Below are positions 36,137 to 43,527 of a stretch of 64,000 nt of DNA, in pieces. Numbering within the stretch: position 1 is the stretch's first letter; every line of letters starts with the position of its first letter. The notes beneath the pieces are model-generated. The model was not told the origin of the DNA, ran no database searches, and saw nothing but the letters and a program-made list of their open reading frames with translations. Origin of the DNA: an uncultured Clostridia bacterium (GTDB lineage: Bacteria > Bacillota > Clostridia > Oscillospirales > Ruminococcaceae); contig CANQXS010000004.1 of assembly GCA_947627875.1 (NCBI GenBank), positions 62,001-126,000 on the forward strand. The letters are read 5' to 3'. The position numbers and the translations under genes were made by a program.

Positions 36137-37345
36137 ATGAAATATGTTGTTCTGCTCTGCGACGGCATGGCCGACTACCCCGTCCCCGAGCTTTTGGGGC
36201 TCACTCCGATGGCAAAGGCAAAAAAGCCGAATATGGATAAGCTCGCGGCGCGCGCGGAAGTCGGTCTTGTAAAGACCGTTGCCGACGGGCTCAAGCCGGG
36301 CAGCGACGTCGCCAACCTCTCGGTCCTCGGCTACGACCCCGCTCTCTATTATTCCGGACGTTCGCCTCTCGAGGCGGGCTCTATCGGAATAGATATGAAA
36401 CCCACCGACGTCTCTCTGAGGTGCAATCTCGTCACCCTCTCTGACGAAGAGAATTACGAAGACAAAACGATGGTCGATTACTGCGCCGGAGACATCTCCA
36501 CCGCCGATGCAAGAGTGCTCGTCAACTTCCTCAAGGAGGTATTCGACAACGACGAGTTTACGCTCTATTCCGGCGTAAGCTACCGCCACTGCCTTATCTG
36601 GGACCACGGCACCCTCGACCTCGGCACCCTCACCCCGCCTCACGACATCACCGGCAAGCCGCTCAAAGGTCACCTTCCGGAGCACCCCAACACCGCAAAG
36701 CTCTACGATATGATGAAGCGCAGCTACGACGTATTAAAGAACCACCCGCTCAACCTCGAAAGGGTCAAGCGCGGCGAGCGCCCCGCAAATTCGATGTGGT
36801 TCTGGGGCGAAGGAGTTAGAAAGCCCCTCGCATCGTTCAAAGAAAAATACGGCGTAAGCGGAACGATGATCTCCGCCGTCGACCTTTTGAAGGGGATCGG
36901 CAAGTTCTCGGGAATGAACGTCGTGAACGTCGAGGGCGCAACGGGTTACCTCGACACCAACTTCGGGGGCAAGGCTCAGGCGGCAATAGACGCTCTTAAA
37001 AACGGCAGCGACTTTGTTTATATCCACGTTGAAGCGCCGGACGAATGCGGTCACAGATACGAGATCGAAAACAAGGTGAAGTCGGTCGAGCTTATAGACG
37101 AAAAGATCCTCGGTCCGCTCCTTAAAGCTCTCGAGGAATACGACGACTATAAAATTATGATACTCCCCGACCACCCGACGCCGCTCTCTTTGAGAACTCA
37201 CACCAACGACCCCGTGCCTTACCTCATTTATCACAAAAAGGCGGAGAAAAACGGCGTTGAAACATTCAGCGAGGAGTCGGCAAAATCGACCGGCATATTC
37301 GCGCCGATAGGTCACGAGCTTATGGAAAAATTCATAAAGGGATAA
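36137..37345 (+). CDS. apgM: Cofactor-independent phosphoglycerate mutase, ApgM family
   Basis: Interconverts 3- and 2-phosphoglycerate without 2,3-bisphosphoglycerate. The 402-residue protein belongs to the alkaline-phosphatase-like superfamily: metal Asp in LLCDGMAD near residue 9, the nucleophile Ser in the GSDVANLSVLGYD stretch near 55, HVEAPDECGH near 300 and LPDHPTPLSLRTHT near 340 supplying the other metal ligands. This is the archaeal-type (aPGAM) branch rather than GpmI, which is longer. AAGGAG precedes the ATG. It stands alone; whether it is the main glycolytic mutase of this organism cannot be told. Confidence 0.88.
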   Translation: MKYVVLLCDGMADYPVPELLGLTPMAKAKKPNMDKLAARAEVGLVKTVADGLKPGSDVANLSVLGYDPALYYSGRSPLEAGSIGIDMKPTDVSLRCNLVTLSDEENYEDKTMVDYCAGDISTADARVLVNFLKEVFDNDEFTLYSGVSYRHCLIWDHGTLDLGTLTPPHDITGKPLKGHLPEHPNTAKLYDMMKRSYDVLKNHPLNLERVKRGERPANSMWFWGEGVRKPLASFKEKYGVSGTMISAVDLLKGIGKFSGMNVVNVEGATGYLDTNFGGKAQAAIDALKNGSDFVYIHVEAPDECGHRYEIENKVKSVELIDEKILGPLLKALEEYDDYKIMILPDHPTPLSLRTHTNDPVPYLIYHKKAEKNGVETFSEESAKSTGIFAPIGHELMEKFIKG

Positions 37346-37351
37346 AAACAG

Positions 37352-37386
37352 CCGCCCTGCGTTGAATCACGGGGCGGTCGATTTAT
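37352..37386 (+). terminator. Likely terminator after apgM
   Basis: CCGCCC (37352-37357) pairs with GGGCGG (37372-37377), followed by TCGATTTAT. The T tract is short. Confidence 0.5.
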
Positions 37387-37410
37387 ACCGTGACTGAATT
37401 GGTAAAGGGA

Positions 37411-37977
37411 TTATTTGGCAGGCTGGAAGTATTTTTTGAGCGGCTTGTAAATCAGCGCGGCTACAACCGCGGTGATGACCGTTTCAGCGCCCATATACCA
37501 GCCGTTATATGCAAGCGAATAGACAACGCTTGTCATACCGTAATCGTTCGGCCAGAGAGCGTCCCAGATCCATACGCCGGTGACGAAATGGCAGACAAAG
37601 CGAAGCAGGAATGTCACAACTATTCCGAGAACAAGCTCAAGAACGCCGTTGTTGAACTTTCCTTTAAACATTCCGGCAAGACCGATAACGGTATAGGCAA
37701 TAACATAATCGAAGAGAATAATTGCAATTACCATAAGTGCCGAAGTGCCGTAGCGGACGTTGTCGAGACCCAAAACAAGCTGCAAAAGGCTGTAGACGAA
37801 CCCGCTGAGAAGTCCCCATTTCCAGCCGTAGCGGAAAGATATGATGACAAGCGGAAGCATACTTACTATTGTAAGTCCGCCGCCCATAGGCATATCGATC
37901 TTAAACAGGCTGAGGATAGTGCCGACAGCAATCAAAAGAGCGCTCTCGACAAGCATAAGTACCTTTTTGTTTTTCAT
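37411..37977 (-). CDS. thiT: Thiamine-specific ECF transporter substrate-binding component
   Basis: Membrane S-component that captures thiamine for an energy-coupling-factor transporter. The 188-residue protein has about six hydrophobic helices, a GGGLTIVSMLPLVIISFRYG stretch in the loop region and the aromatic-rich FVTGVWIWDALWPNDYG segment typical of ThiT, whose Trp and Tyr residues line the vitamin pocket. The shared EcfA/EcfA'/EcfT module is not in this window. AAGGAGG precedes the ATG by about nine bases. A TPP riboswitch lies in its leader, so uptake should be repressed when thiamine pyrophosphate is plentiful. Confidence 0.93.
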   Translation of the reverse strand: MKNKKVLMLVESALLIAVGTILSLFKIDMPMGGGLTIVSMLPLVIISFRYGWKWGLLSGFVYSLLQLVLGLDNVRYGTSALMVIAIILFDYVIAYTVIGLAGMFKGKFNNGVLELVLGIVVTFLLRFVCHFVTGVWIWDALWPNDYGMTSVVYSLAYNGWYMGAETVITAVVAALIYKPLKKYFQPAK

Positions 37978-38061
37978 TTAAATTTCCTCCTTAAGGGCGG
38001 GGCAAATGAAAAAAGCCCCAAAAATGATTTCGTCATTCCTGAGGGCAAATCAACATATAAA

Positions 38062-38153
38062 GCAAAAGCTCCCTACGCCGGTATTAACCGAATCAGGTTT
38101 AAGGGTCAAAGATCGCATCTTTATCTCAACTCGTCAACGAGTCCCCCTGTTTT
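38062..38153 (-). promoter_or_regulatory. TPP riboswitch upstream of thiT
   Basis: Minus-strand leader with the conserved THI elements in order: ACAGGGGG, a short P3-type hairpin ACTCG-TTGA-CGAGT, TGAGA, GACCCTTAAACCTGAT, GGTTAATACC and GCGTAGGGA. The aptamer senses thiamine pyrophosphate. Between it and the ATG, GGGGC and GCCCC (about 37998-38020) can pair and may act as the switch near the ribosome site; whether control is transcriptional or translational is unclear. Confidence 0.93.
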
Positions 38154-38163
38154 GACGGGGAAT

Positions 38164-38192
38164 ATAATACCACAGCGGTAATTATTTGTCAA
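38164..38192 (-). promoter_or_regulatory. Promoter of the thiT transcript
   Basis: Minus strand TTGACA (38187-38192) and TATTAT (38164-38169), 17 bp apart, with TG before the -10 box; transcription would start just ahead of the TPP aptamer. Confidence 0.85.
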
Positions 38193-38332
38193 GCGTTTTT
38201 CGGGAGTAATTTTGAGCACGATAATTCGGTGCAGCCTGTATATTCGCGTATAGAATATGCACAACCGTAAAGCCGTATGATTTTCGCCGCTAATAGCACT
38301 CGACAGCCGAAAGAATTATGGTGGATCATTAG

Positions 38333-38417
38333 TTGGCGGCGGCTAACTTGCTGCTTTTTGCTGCTCTCCAAGCGGCTTTTATCAGGGCGGCAAGTTAGCT
38401 GCGACTAACCAACGATA
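38333..38417. repeat. Imperfect 85-bp palindrome
   Basis: About 23 bases containing GGCTAACTTGCTGC (from 38333) recur inverted as GCGGCAAGTTAGCTGC near 38390-38417, with roughly 18 of 23 positions matching. There is no T run. It lies next to a broken gene, so it may be a remnant of a small mobile palindromic element. Confidence 0.45.
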
Positions 38418-38484
38418 GAAACGCCGCTCATTGTAAAGGAAGACGGGACATACTATGAAATCTAACTCTGAACGGGCGCGGGAA

Positions 38485-38751
38485 AGATAGACTTTAACAC
38501 CAAAGACGGAATTCTCTTTGGAGAAAGACGGCTTTATCGGCGCGCTGTATTACCCTGTGGTCGATAAATATCCCGGAATGGCTGTCATAATGTTCGGCGG
38601 AAGCGACGGCATCTACCCGCTCACAAGGCTTTTAGCCGAGCGGTATGTCACTCGGGGAATGACGTTCCTTGCGCTGGCGTATTGGAACGAGCCCGGTCTG
38701 CCGGACGCATTTGAAAAAACCGGCGTTCCGCAAAGAGATGTGGCGAGATAA
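38485..38751 (+). pseudogene. Remnant of a BAAT/dienelactone-type acyl hydrolase
   Basis: The frame ending at 38751 encodes about 78 residues with MAVIMFGGSDGIYPLTRLLA and FLALAYWNEPGLP, which resemble the start of the catalytic domain of acyl-CoA thioesterase/bile-acid-CoA:amino-acid acyltransferase proteins. The nucleophile region and the rest of the domain are missing, and the preceding N-terminal part is broken: a separate frame upstream reads KIDFNTKDGILFG. No promoter or ribosome site was seen. I regard it as a decayed gene. Confidence 0.55.
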
Positions 38752-38765
38752 ATTCCGCTTCGTCA

Positions 38766-38798
38766 AAAACACACCGAGCCTTTAAGCCCGGTGTGTTT
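38766..38798 (-). terminator. Terminator of metY
   Basis: AACACACCG (38768-38776) pairs with CGGTGTGTT (38789-38797); on the minus strand a short T run follows. Confidence 0.75.
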
Positions 38799-38807
38799 CG
38801 CTTCATT

Positions 38808-40112
38808 TTACTCTATTGCCTTGAACGCTTCGTCGAGCGCGGCGATCAGGTCCTTTACGTTTTCGGTGCCTATCGACAGGCGGATCGTATTCGGCTTGAT
38901 GCCCTGATCCAGCAGCTCCTCTTCGGTTAGCTGCGAGTGGGTCGTGCTCGCGGGGTGTATGACCAAAGACTTTACGTCGGCAACGTTGGCAAGCAGCGAG
39001 AAGATCGCGAGGTTGTCGATGAACTTTTGCGCCGTCGCGGCGTCCCCCTTGACCTCAAATGTGAAGATGGAGCCCGCCCCGTTGGGGAAGTATTTTTTAT
39101 ACAGCTTATGGCTCGGCTCGCTTTCGAGAGAGGGGTGATGCACCGCCTCAACCTGCGGGTGACGGTTAAGATACTCCACTATCTTCAGCGCGTTTTCGAC
39201 GTGGCGCTCTACGCGCAGCGAGAGGGTCTCAAGCCCTTGCAGGAACAGAAACGCGTGGAAAGGCGAGAGGGTAGAGCCGGTGTCGCGGAGCAAGATCGCG
39301 CGGATATAGGTCACAAACGCTGCGGGACCGACCGCATCAGCAAAGGAAATGCCGTGGTAGCTCGGATTTGCCTCGGATATCCAAGGGTATTTGCCGGAAG
39401 CCTTCCAGTCAAAGTTTCCGCTGTCAACGATAACGCCGCCGATCGCGGTCCCGTGACCGCCGATAAACTTAGTCGCGGAGTGAACGACGATATCCGCGCC
39501 GTATTCTATCGGGCGAATGAGATAAGGCGTCGCAAAGGTCGAATCGATGACCAGCGGTATCCCGTGCTTATGCGCAACTGCGGCGACCGCCTCAATGTCG
39601 ATGATATTCGAGTTGGGGTTGCCGAGCGTTTCAATGAATATCGCCTTCGTGTTGTCCTGTATAGCCGCCTCAAATGAGCCTTCCTCGTCGGGGTCGACAA
39701 AGGTAGTGGTAATTCCGCTCGAAAGCGGGAGAGTGTGCGCCAGCAGATTGTAGGTACCGCCGTAAATTGTCTTGGAGGCAACGATATGTTCGCCGCTTCT
39801 TGCCAGCGCGCCTATGGTATAATTGATTGCCGCCGCGCCGGAAGCCGTCGCCAAAGCCGCAACTCCGCCTTCGAGCGAAGCTATGCGCTGCTCAAAAATG
39901 TCCTGAGTAGGGTTGGTAAGTCTTCCGTAGATGTTTCCCGCATCTTTAAGACCGAAACGGTCTGCCGCGTGCTGCGAATTGTGAAATACATAAGAGGTGG
40001 TCGCGTAAATCGGCACCGCTCTTGCGTCGGTTGCGGGGTCGGCCTGCTCCTGACCGATATGCAGCTGTCTGGTTTCAAAGCTCCAGTTCTTGGGGTCGTG
40101 AATGTTTGCCAT
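38808..40112 (-). CDS. metY: O-acetylhomoserine sulfhydrylase (PLP enzyme)
   Basis: Makes homocysteine from O-acetylhomoserine and sulfide, or related thioethers. The 434-residue protein is a Cys/Met metabolism PLP enzyme: TRQLHIGQEQADPATDARA at the start, PIYATTSYVF, GRLTNPT, and the PLP lysine Lys215 in VVHSATKFIGGHG. The SIGTEN motif near the end fits the family. AGGAGG precedes the ATG by six bases. A divergent Rrf2 regulator lies 300 bp away with cysK beyond it, so the trio probably serves sulfur assimilation. The intergenic 300 bp hold the regulator's promoter; no clear metY promoter was found. Confidence 0.93.
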   Translation of the reverse strand: MANIHDPKNWSFETRQLHIGQEQADPATDARAVPIYATTSYVFHNSQHAADRFGLKDAGNIYGRLTNPTQDIFEQRIASLEGGVAALATASGAAAINYTIGALARSGEHIVASKTIYGGTYNLLAHTLPLSSGITTTFVDPDEEGSFEAAIQDNTKAIFIETLGNPNSNIIDIEAVAAVAHKHGIPLVIDSTFATPYLIRPIEYGADIVVHSATKFIGGHGTAIGGVIVDSGNFDWKASGKYPWISEANPSYHGISFADAVGPAAFVTYIRAILLRDTGSTLSPFHAFLFLQGLETLSLRVERHVENALKIVEYLNRHPQVEAVHHPSLESEPSHKLYKKYFPNGAGSIFTFEVKGDAATAQKFIDNLAIFSLLANVADVKSLVIHPASTTHSQLTEEELLDQGIKPNTIRLSIGTENVKDLIAALDEAFKAIE

Positions 40113-40352
40113 AATTTTATCCTCCTGCGGTTATGCCGCGTATAGTTTTGTTTTAACTTTAAAGTGTTTGATGTCGGGAATCAAGAGCTCAGCCGCACAT
40201 TCGGTTCAGGCTCAGCAGCACCGAAAACGAAGTGCGGGAAATATCCCTTCGGCAGGATTCTTTTTTCACTGTTTTTGCCTCCTCTTTGATTGCAATATGA
40301 TTACGGACTTCTGCCCGATGACCCTCCGATTTGAAATCCCGATTTGTTTCTC

Positions 40353-40381
40353 TTGAAAACCTACAAAATATATGTTATAAT
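40353..40381 (+). promoter_or_regulatory. Promoter of the Rrf2 regulator gene
   Basis: TTGAAA (40353-40358) and TATAAT (40376-40381) spaced 17 bp, about 30 bases before the ATG. Confidence 0.85.
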
Positions 40382-40411
40382 TAGGTTATGGACTTCAAAG
40401 GAGGTTTAACT

Positions 40412-40846
40412 ATGAAAATATCCACAAAGGGGCGCTATGCTCTGCGAATGCTTTTGGATTTGGCGGAGCACCGCAGCGAGGGCTATATCGCCCTGAAAGA
40501 CATAGCCGAGCGCCAAGGGATCTCGAAAAAATATCTCGAACAGATAGTTCCGATCCTTAACAGGTCTGACGTATTGAAAACCAACCGCGGGTATCAGGGC
40601 GGGTATATGCTCGCGAAGGACCCGTCGCAGTATACCGTCGGGGATATTCTCCGCCTTACCGAGGGCAGCCTCGCGCCGGTCTTCTGCACCGAATGCCCGG
40701 GCGACTGCAAAAGAAGCGCCGATTGCCCGACTCTTCCGGTCTGGCAGGGGCTTTACCGCGTCATCAACGAATATCTCGACGGGATAACGCTTCAGGATAT
40801 TTCGGACAGTCACCGAGCACGCGGCGCGGACAGCTACGTTATATAG
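40412..40846 (+). CDS. Rrf2-family transcriptional regulator, probably of cysteine or Fe-S metabolism
   Basis: A 144-residue winged-helix regulator beginning MKISTKGRYALRMLLDLA, with the recognition region ISKKYLEQIVPILNRSDVLKT and the wing NRGYQGGYMLAKDP. It contains a cysteine group CTECPGDCKRSADC near residues 90-103, as in Rrf2 proteins that bind an Fe-S cluster (IscR-type), whereas CymR senses cysteine through CysK. Its place between metY and cysK makes a role in sulfur-amino-acid control the best guess. The frame opens eight codons earlier, but AAAGGAGG fits 40412. The target site is not identified. Confidence 0.85.
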   Translation: MKISTKGRYALRMLLDLAEHRSEGYIALKDIAERQGISKKYLEQIVPILNRSDVLKTNRGYQGGYMLAKDPSQYTVGDILRLTEGSLAPVFCTECPGDCKRSADCPTLPVWQGLYRVINEYLDGITLQDISDSHRARGADSYVI

Positions 40847-40848
40847 TT

Positions 40849-41240
40849 GATAGTTTGATAGTTGTTAGTTGTTAGTAATTGTTTTTTCACCTTTAGAATC
40901 GCCGCCGCAAGGCGGCACCTTGAGACCAGCCACTAATAACTAATTTCTAACAACTATTCGGAGTACATCGGTAAAAAAGCTGATAGTTAATAGTTTAATA
41001 GTTGTTAGTAATTGTTCGCCTCACCTTTAGAATCGCCGCCGCAAGGCGGCACCTTGAGACCAGCCACTAATAACTGATTTCTAACAACTATTCGGAGTAC
41101 ATCGGTAAAAAAGCTGATAGTTAATAGTTTAATAGTTGTTAGTAATTGTTCGCCTCACCTTTAGAATCGCCGCCGCAAGGCGGCACCTTGAGACTAGTCA
41201 CTAATAACTAAACTCTAACAACTATTCGGAGTACATCGGT
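40849..41240. repeat. Tandem 134-bp repeat, almost three copies, each with a MITE-like palindrome and a copy of the cysK tail
   Basis: The landmark CTTTAGAATC recurs at 40891, 41025 and 41159, a period of exactly 134 bp. Each unit has outer inverted repeats (AATAGTTGTTAG against CTAACAACTATT), a central GCCGCC-GCAA-GGCGGC hairpin, and a 19-bp copy of the end of cysK (40954-40972, 41088-41106, and the real one at 41222-41240). The first copy is incomplete and differs at its left end. The hairpins may also act as terminators for the convergent regulator and cysK genes. Confidence 0.85.
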
Positions 41241-42151
41241 GTGGAAAGATACCGCTCGCCTGTATCGGGGAGAAGGGCTACGATTATTTTGCCCTTGTTC
41301 TCGGGGCGCTTTGCAAGCTGTGTTGCGGCATAAACCGCCGCGCCCGAGGAAATTCCGACCAATAGCCCCTCTTTTCGCGCCAAAGTCCGACCGGTTTCAA
41401 AGGCTTCCTCGTTCTCCACCGCGATTATCTCGTCGTAAACGCCTGTGTTCAGCGTATCGGGCACAAACCCCGCGCCGATCCCCTGAATCTTATGCGGTCC
41501 GGAGATGCCCTTTGAAAGAACGGGTGAGCCCGCCGGCTCGACCGCGACTACCTTTATATTCGGGTTTTTGGACTTCAGATATTCCCCGACTCCGGTAACC
41601 GTTCCGCCCGTTCCCACGCCCGCGACGAAGATATCGACCTTGCCGTCGGTGTCCTCCCAAATTTCGGGACCGGTGGTTTTACGGTGGATATCCGGATTCG
41701 CGGGGTTGGTAAACTGGCTCGGGATAAAGCTGTTGGGCGTTGCTTCGGCGAGCTCCTGCGCCTTGGCTATTGCGCCTTTCATTCCCTTTGCGCCGTCGGT
41801 AAGAACGAGCTCGGCGCCGTAGGCTTTGAGAAGATTGCGCCGCTCAACGCTCATAGTCTCGGGCATTGTCAGAATGATTTTATATCCCCTCGCCGCCGCT
41901 GCTGCCGAAAGACCGATGCCGGTGTTGCCGCTCGTCGGTTCGATGATTACCGAATCCGGCTTCAAAAGCCCCTTAGCCTCGGCGTCGTCGAGCATCGCCT
42001 TGGCAATCCTGTCCTTAACGCTCCCCGCGGGGTTGAAGTATTCGAGCTTGCCGTAAACCGTCGCGCCGAGCTCTTTTTCTTTGATATAGTTTGTGAGCTT
42101 TAAAAGTGGCGTTCTGCCTATCAGGTCGGTGATCCTGTCGTATGTTTTCAT
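41222..42151 (-). CDS. cysK: Cysteine synthase A (O-acetylserine sulfhydrylase)
   Basis: Forms cysteine from O-acetylserine and sulfide with PLP. The 309-residue protein has Lys46 in [11 protein letters not shown], the substrate loop [11 protein letters not shown], the phosphate-binding [12 protein letters not shown] and [11 protein letters not shown]. It ends in [11 protein letters not shown]. The frame is open 48 codons upstream, but AAGGAG nine bases before the ATG at 42151 sets the start, leaving a leader of about 120 bases after a strong promoter. In low-GC Gram-positives CysK can also act as corepressor with the Rrf2 protein CymR, which makes the neighbouring regulator interesting. Its last 19 bases are repeated in the tandem array. 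Confidence 0.95.
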   Translation of the reverse strand: MKTYDRITDLIGRTPLLKLTNYIKEKELGATVYGKLEYFNPAGSVKDRIAKAMLDDAEAKGLLKPDSVIIEPTSGNTGIGLSAAAAARGYKIILTMPETMSVERRNLLKAYGAELVLTDGAKGMKGAIAKAQELAEATPNSFIPSQFTNPANPDIHRKTTGPEIWEDTDGKVDIFVAGVGTGGTVTGVGEYLKSKNPNIKVVAVEPAGSPVLSKGISGPHKIQGIGAGFVPDTLNTGVYDEIIAVENEEAFETGRTLARKEGLLVGISSGAAVYAATQLAKRPENKGKIIVALLPDTGERYLSTPMYSE

Positions 42152-42280
42152 ATCGATTCGCTCCTTATAAAAGATTGATGTGAGTTTACTTCTGAATACG
42201 GCGGACATCGCCGGCATTTTAACGTTGTTTTCACAGTCTCCGCCTTCGCATTGTTTATAAAGCCTATCGGCAATATAGGT

Positions 42281-42309
42281 ATTATATCCTTGCAAACACC
42301 GTTTGTCAA
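42281..42309 (-). promoter_or_regulatory. Promoter of cysK
   Basis: Perfect TTGACA (42304-42309) and TATAAT (42281-42286) on the minus strand, 17 bp apart. Confidence 0.88.
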
Positions 42310-42347
42310 GAACGAAAAATAAAAATCCGCTTTTTGAACAGTTACTA

Positions 42348-42376
42348 TTGACACTCGGGGCGCAAATATGTATAAT
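42348..42376 (+). promoter_or_regulatory. Promoter of the HD-domain gene
   Basis: Perfect TTGACA (42348-42353) and TATAAT (42371-42376), 17 bp apart, divergent from the cysK promoter with 38 bp between the two -35 boxes. Confidence 0.88.
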
Positions 42377-42426
42377 ACATATAATGCTGATAGGTTTAAT
42401 ATTAGTACTAAAAGGAGAAGAGAAAA

Positions 42427-42999
42427 ATGTCGAAAGAATTGACGAGAAACGAAGCCTGGGAGCTCTTGTGCAAATGGAATAGTGAGCCGTTTCATTTAAA
42501 GCACGCCGTGACGGTCGAGGGCGTGATGAGGTATTTCGCGAATGAACTCGGGTATGCCGACGAAGCGGATTTTTGGGGCGTCGTCGGGCTTTTGCACGAC
42601 CTTGATTTTGAAAAATTCCCCGAGGAGCACTGCATAAAGGAGCAGGAAATTCTCAGGGAATACGGCGCCGACGAGCGGCTTATTCACGCGGTCGCGAGCC
42701 ACGGATATGGGCTCACGGTGGACATAAAACCCGAGCACGAGATGGAAAAGGTCCTCTACGCCGTTGACGAGCTGACGGGGCTTATAGGCGCGGTCGCTAT
42801 TATGAGGCCTTCAAAGAGCGTGTCGGATTTAGAGCTGAAATCGGTCAAGAAAAAGTATAAGACTCCGAATTTCGCGGCAGGCTGCTCAAGAGACGTCATA
42901 AACCGCGGCGCGGAAATGCTCGGCTGGGAGCCGGACGATTTGATCAGTCGGACGATACTTGCTATGAGAAGCTGCGAGGCGGAATATGAAAAGTTTTGA
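42427..42999 (+). CDS. HD-domain phosphohydrolase of unknown substrate
   Basis: A 190-residue cytoplasmic protein with the HD metal pattern: His in [11 protein letters not shown], His-Asp in [12 protein letters not shown], His in AVASHGYG and Asp in [12 protein letters not shown]. This spacing is typical of short HDIG-type hydrolases annotated only as hydrolases in Clostridia. Strong promoter and AAAGGAG site. The next gene starts 48 bp later on the same strand, but its base composition differs, so a shared function is not assumed. Nucleotide or phosphoester cleavage is inferred only from the fold. Confidence 0.8.
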   Translation: MSKELTRNEAWELLCKWNSEPFHLKHAVTVEGVMRYFANELGYADEADFWGVVGLLHDLDFEKFPEEHCIKEQEILREYGADERLIHAVASHGYGLTVDIKPEHEMEKVLYAVDELTGLIGAVAIMRPSKSVSDLELKSVKKKYKTPNFAAGCSRDVINRGAEMLGWEPDDLISRTILAMRSCEAEYEKF

Positions 43000-43047
43000 A
43001 GGGGTATCGGGATCGGAGCAGTTATCGCTGAGTAAGAAGGAGCTGCT

Positions 43048-43527
43048 ATGAAAAGAAAATTGTTTTTGATGCTTGCGCTTGCTGCAATACTGACTGCCTG
43101 CGGCAGCGGATCGGCTTCGGAGGGGTCCTTGCCGAACGAGACCGCAGCTGCTTCCGAAACCGTATCGGACGGTCTGACGATCCCGCTGGACAGCCTGAGC
43201 GCACAGCCTCTATTCATCGACTGGGAACAGGACGGCACGCCGATGCAGCTGATCGCGCTGCTTGACGGGGAACAGGTACGGCTGGCATACAACACCTGCC
43301 AGTCCTGCGCGGGTTCGCCCTACGCCTATTTCGAGTATAAGGACGGTATTTTGACCTGCCAGAACTGCGGCAATCAGTTCGGTCTGGATTCGGTCGGCGA
43401 GGTGGTCGGCGGCTGCAATCCTCTGCCCGTGGGCGAATCGTCTGTCGAGGGCGACTGCGTGGTGATCCCCGCCACAGAGCTCGAAGCCAACGCTTCCGCC
43501 TTTACTAACTGGAGAAAATTCTCATGA
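43048..43527 (+). CDS. DUF2318/FtrD-like lipoprotein
   Basis: Extracytoplasmic lipoprotein of 159 residues: signal with lipobox LTAC (Cys18), then an acidic linker and a domain with two CxxC pairs, NTCQSCAGSPYAYF and LTCQNCGNQF, and a later Cys in GGCNPLPVG. This pattern resembles the membrane Fe-S protein FtrD (DUF2318), thought to receive electrons in ferrous-iron uptake, but the pairs could also bind copper or zinc. It overlaps the next gene by four bases (ATGA), so the two are made together. Codon use with many CTG and GCG differs from the surroundings, suggesting the pair arrived by transfer. Confidence 0.65.
   Translation: MKRKLFLMLALAAILTACGSGSASEGSLPNETAAASETVSDGLTIPLDSLSAQPLFIDWEQDGTPMQLIALLDGEQVRLAYNTCQSCAGSPYAYFEYKDGILTCQNCGNQFGLDSVGEVVGGCNPLPVGESSVEGDCVVIPATELEANASAFTNWRKFS

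Noticed and set aside
37411-38153. Second riboswitch or attenuator inside the thiT leader
   Set aside because: Apart from the TPP aptamer only a weak GGGGC/GCCCC pairing near the ribosome site is seen, which is better regarded as its expression platform.
40849-41240. CRISPR array with two long spacers
   Set aside because: The whole 134-bp unit is repeated, including what would be spacers, and part of it is a gene end; no cas genes are near.
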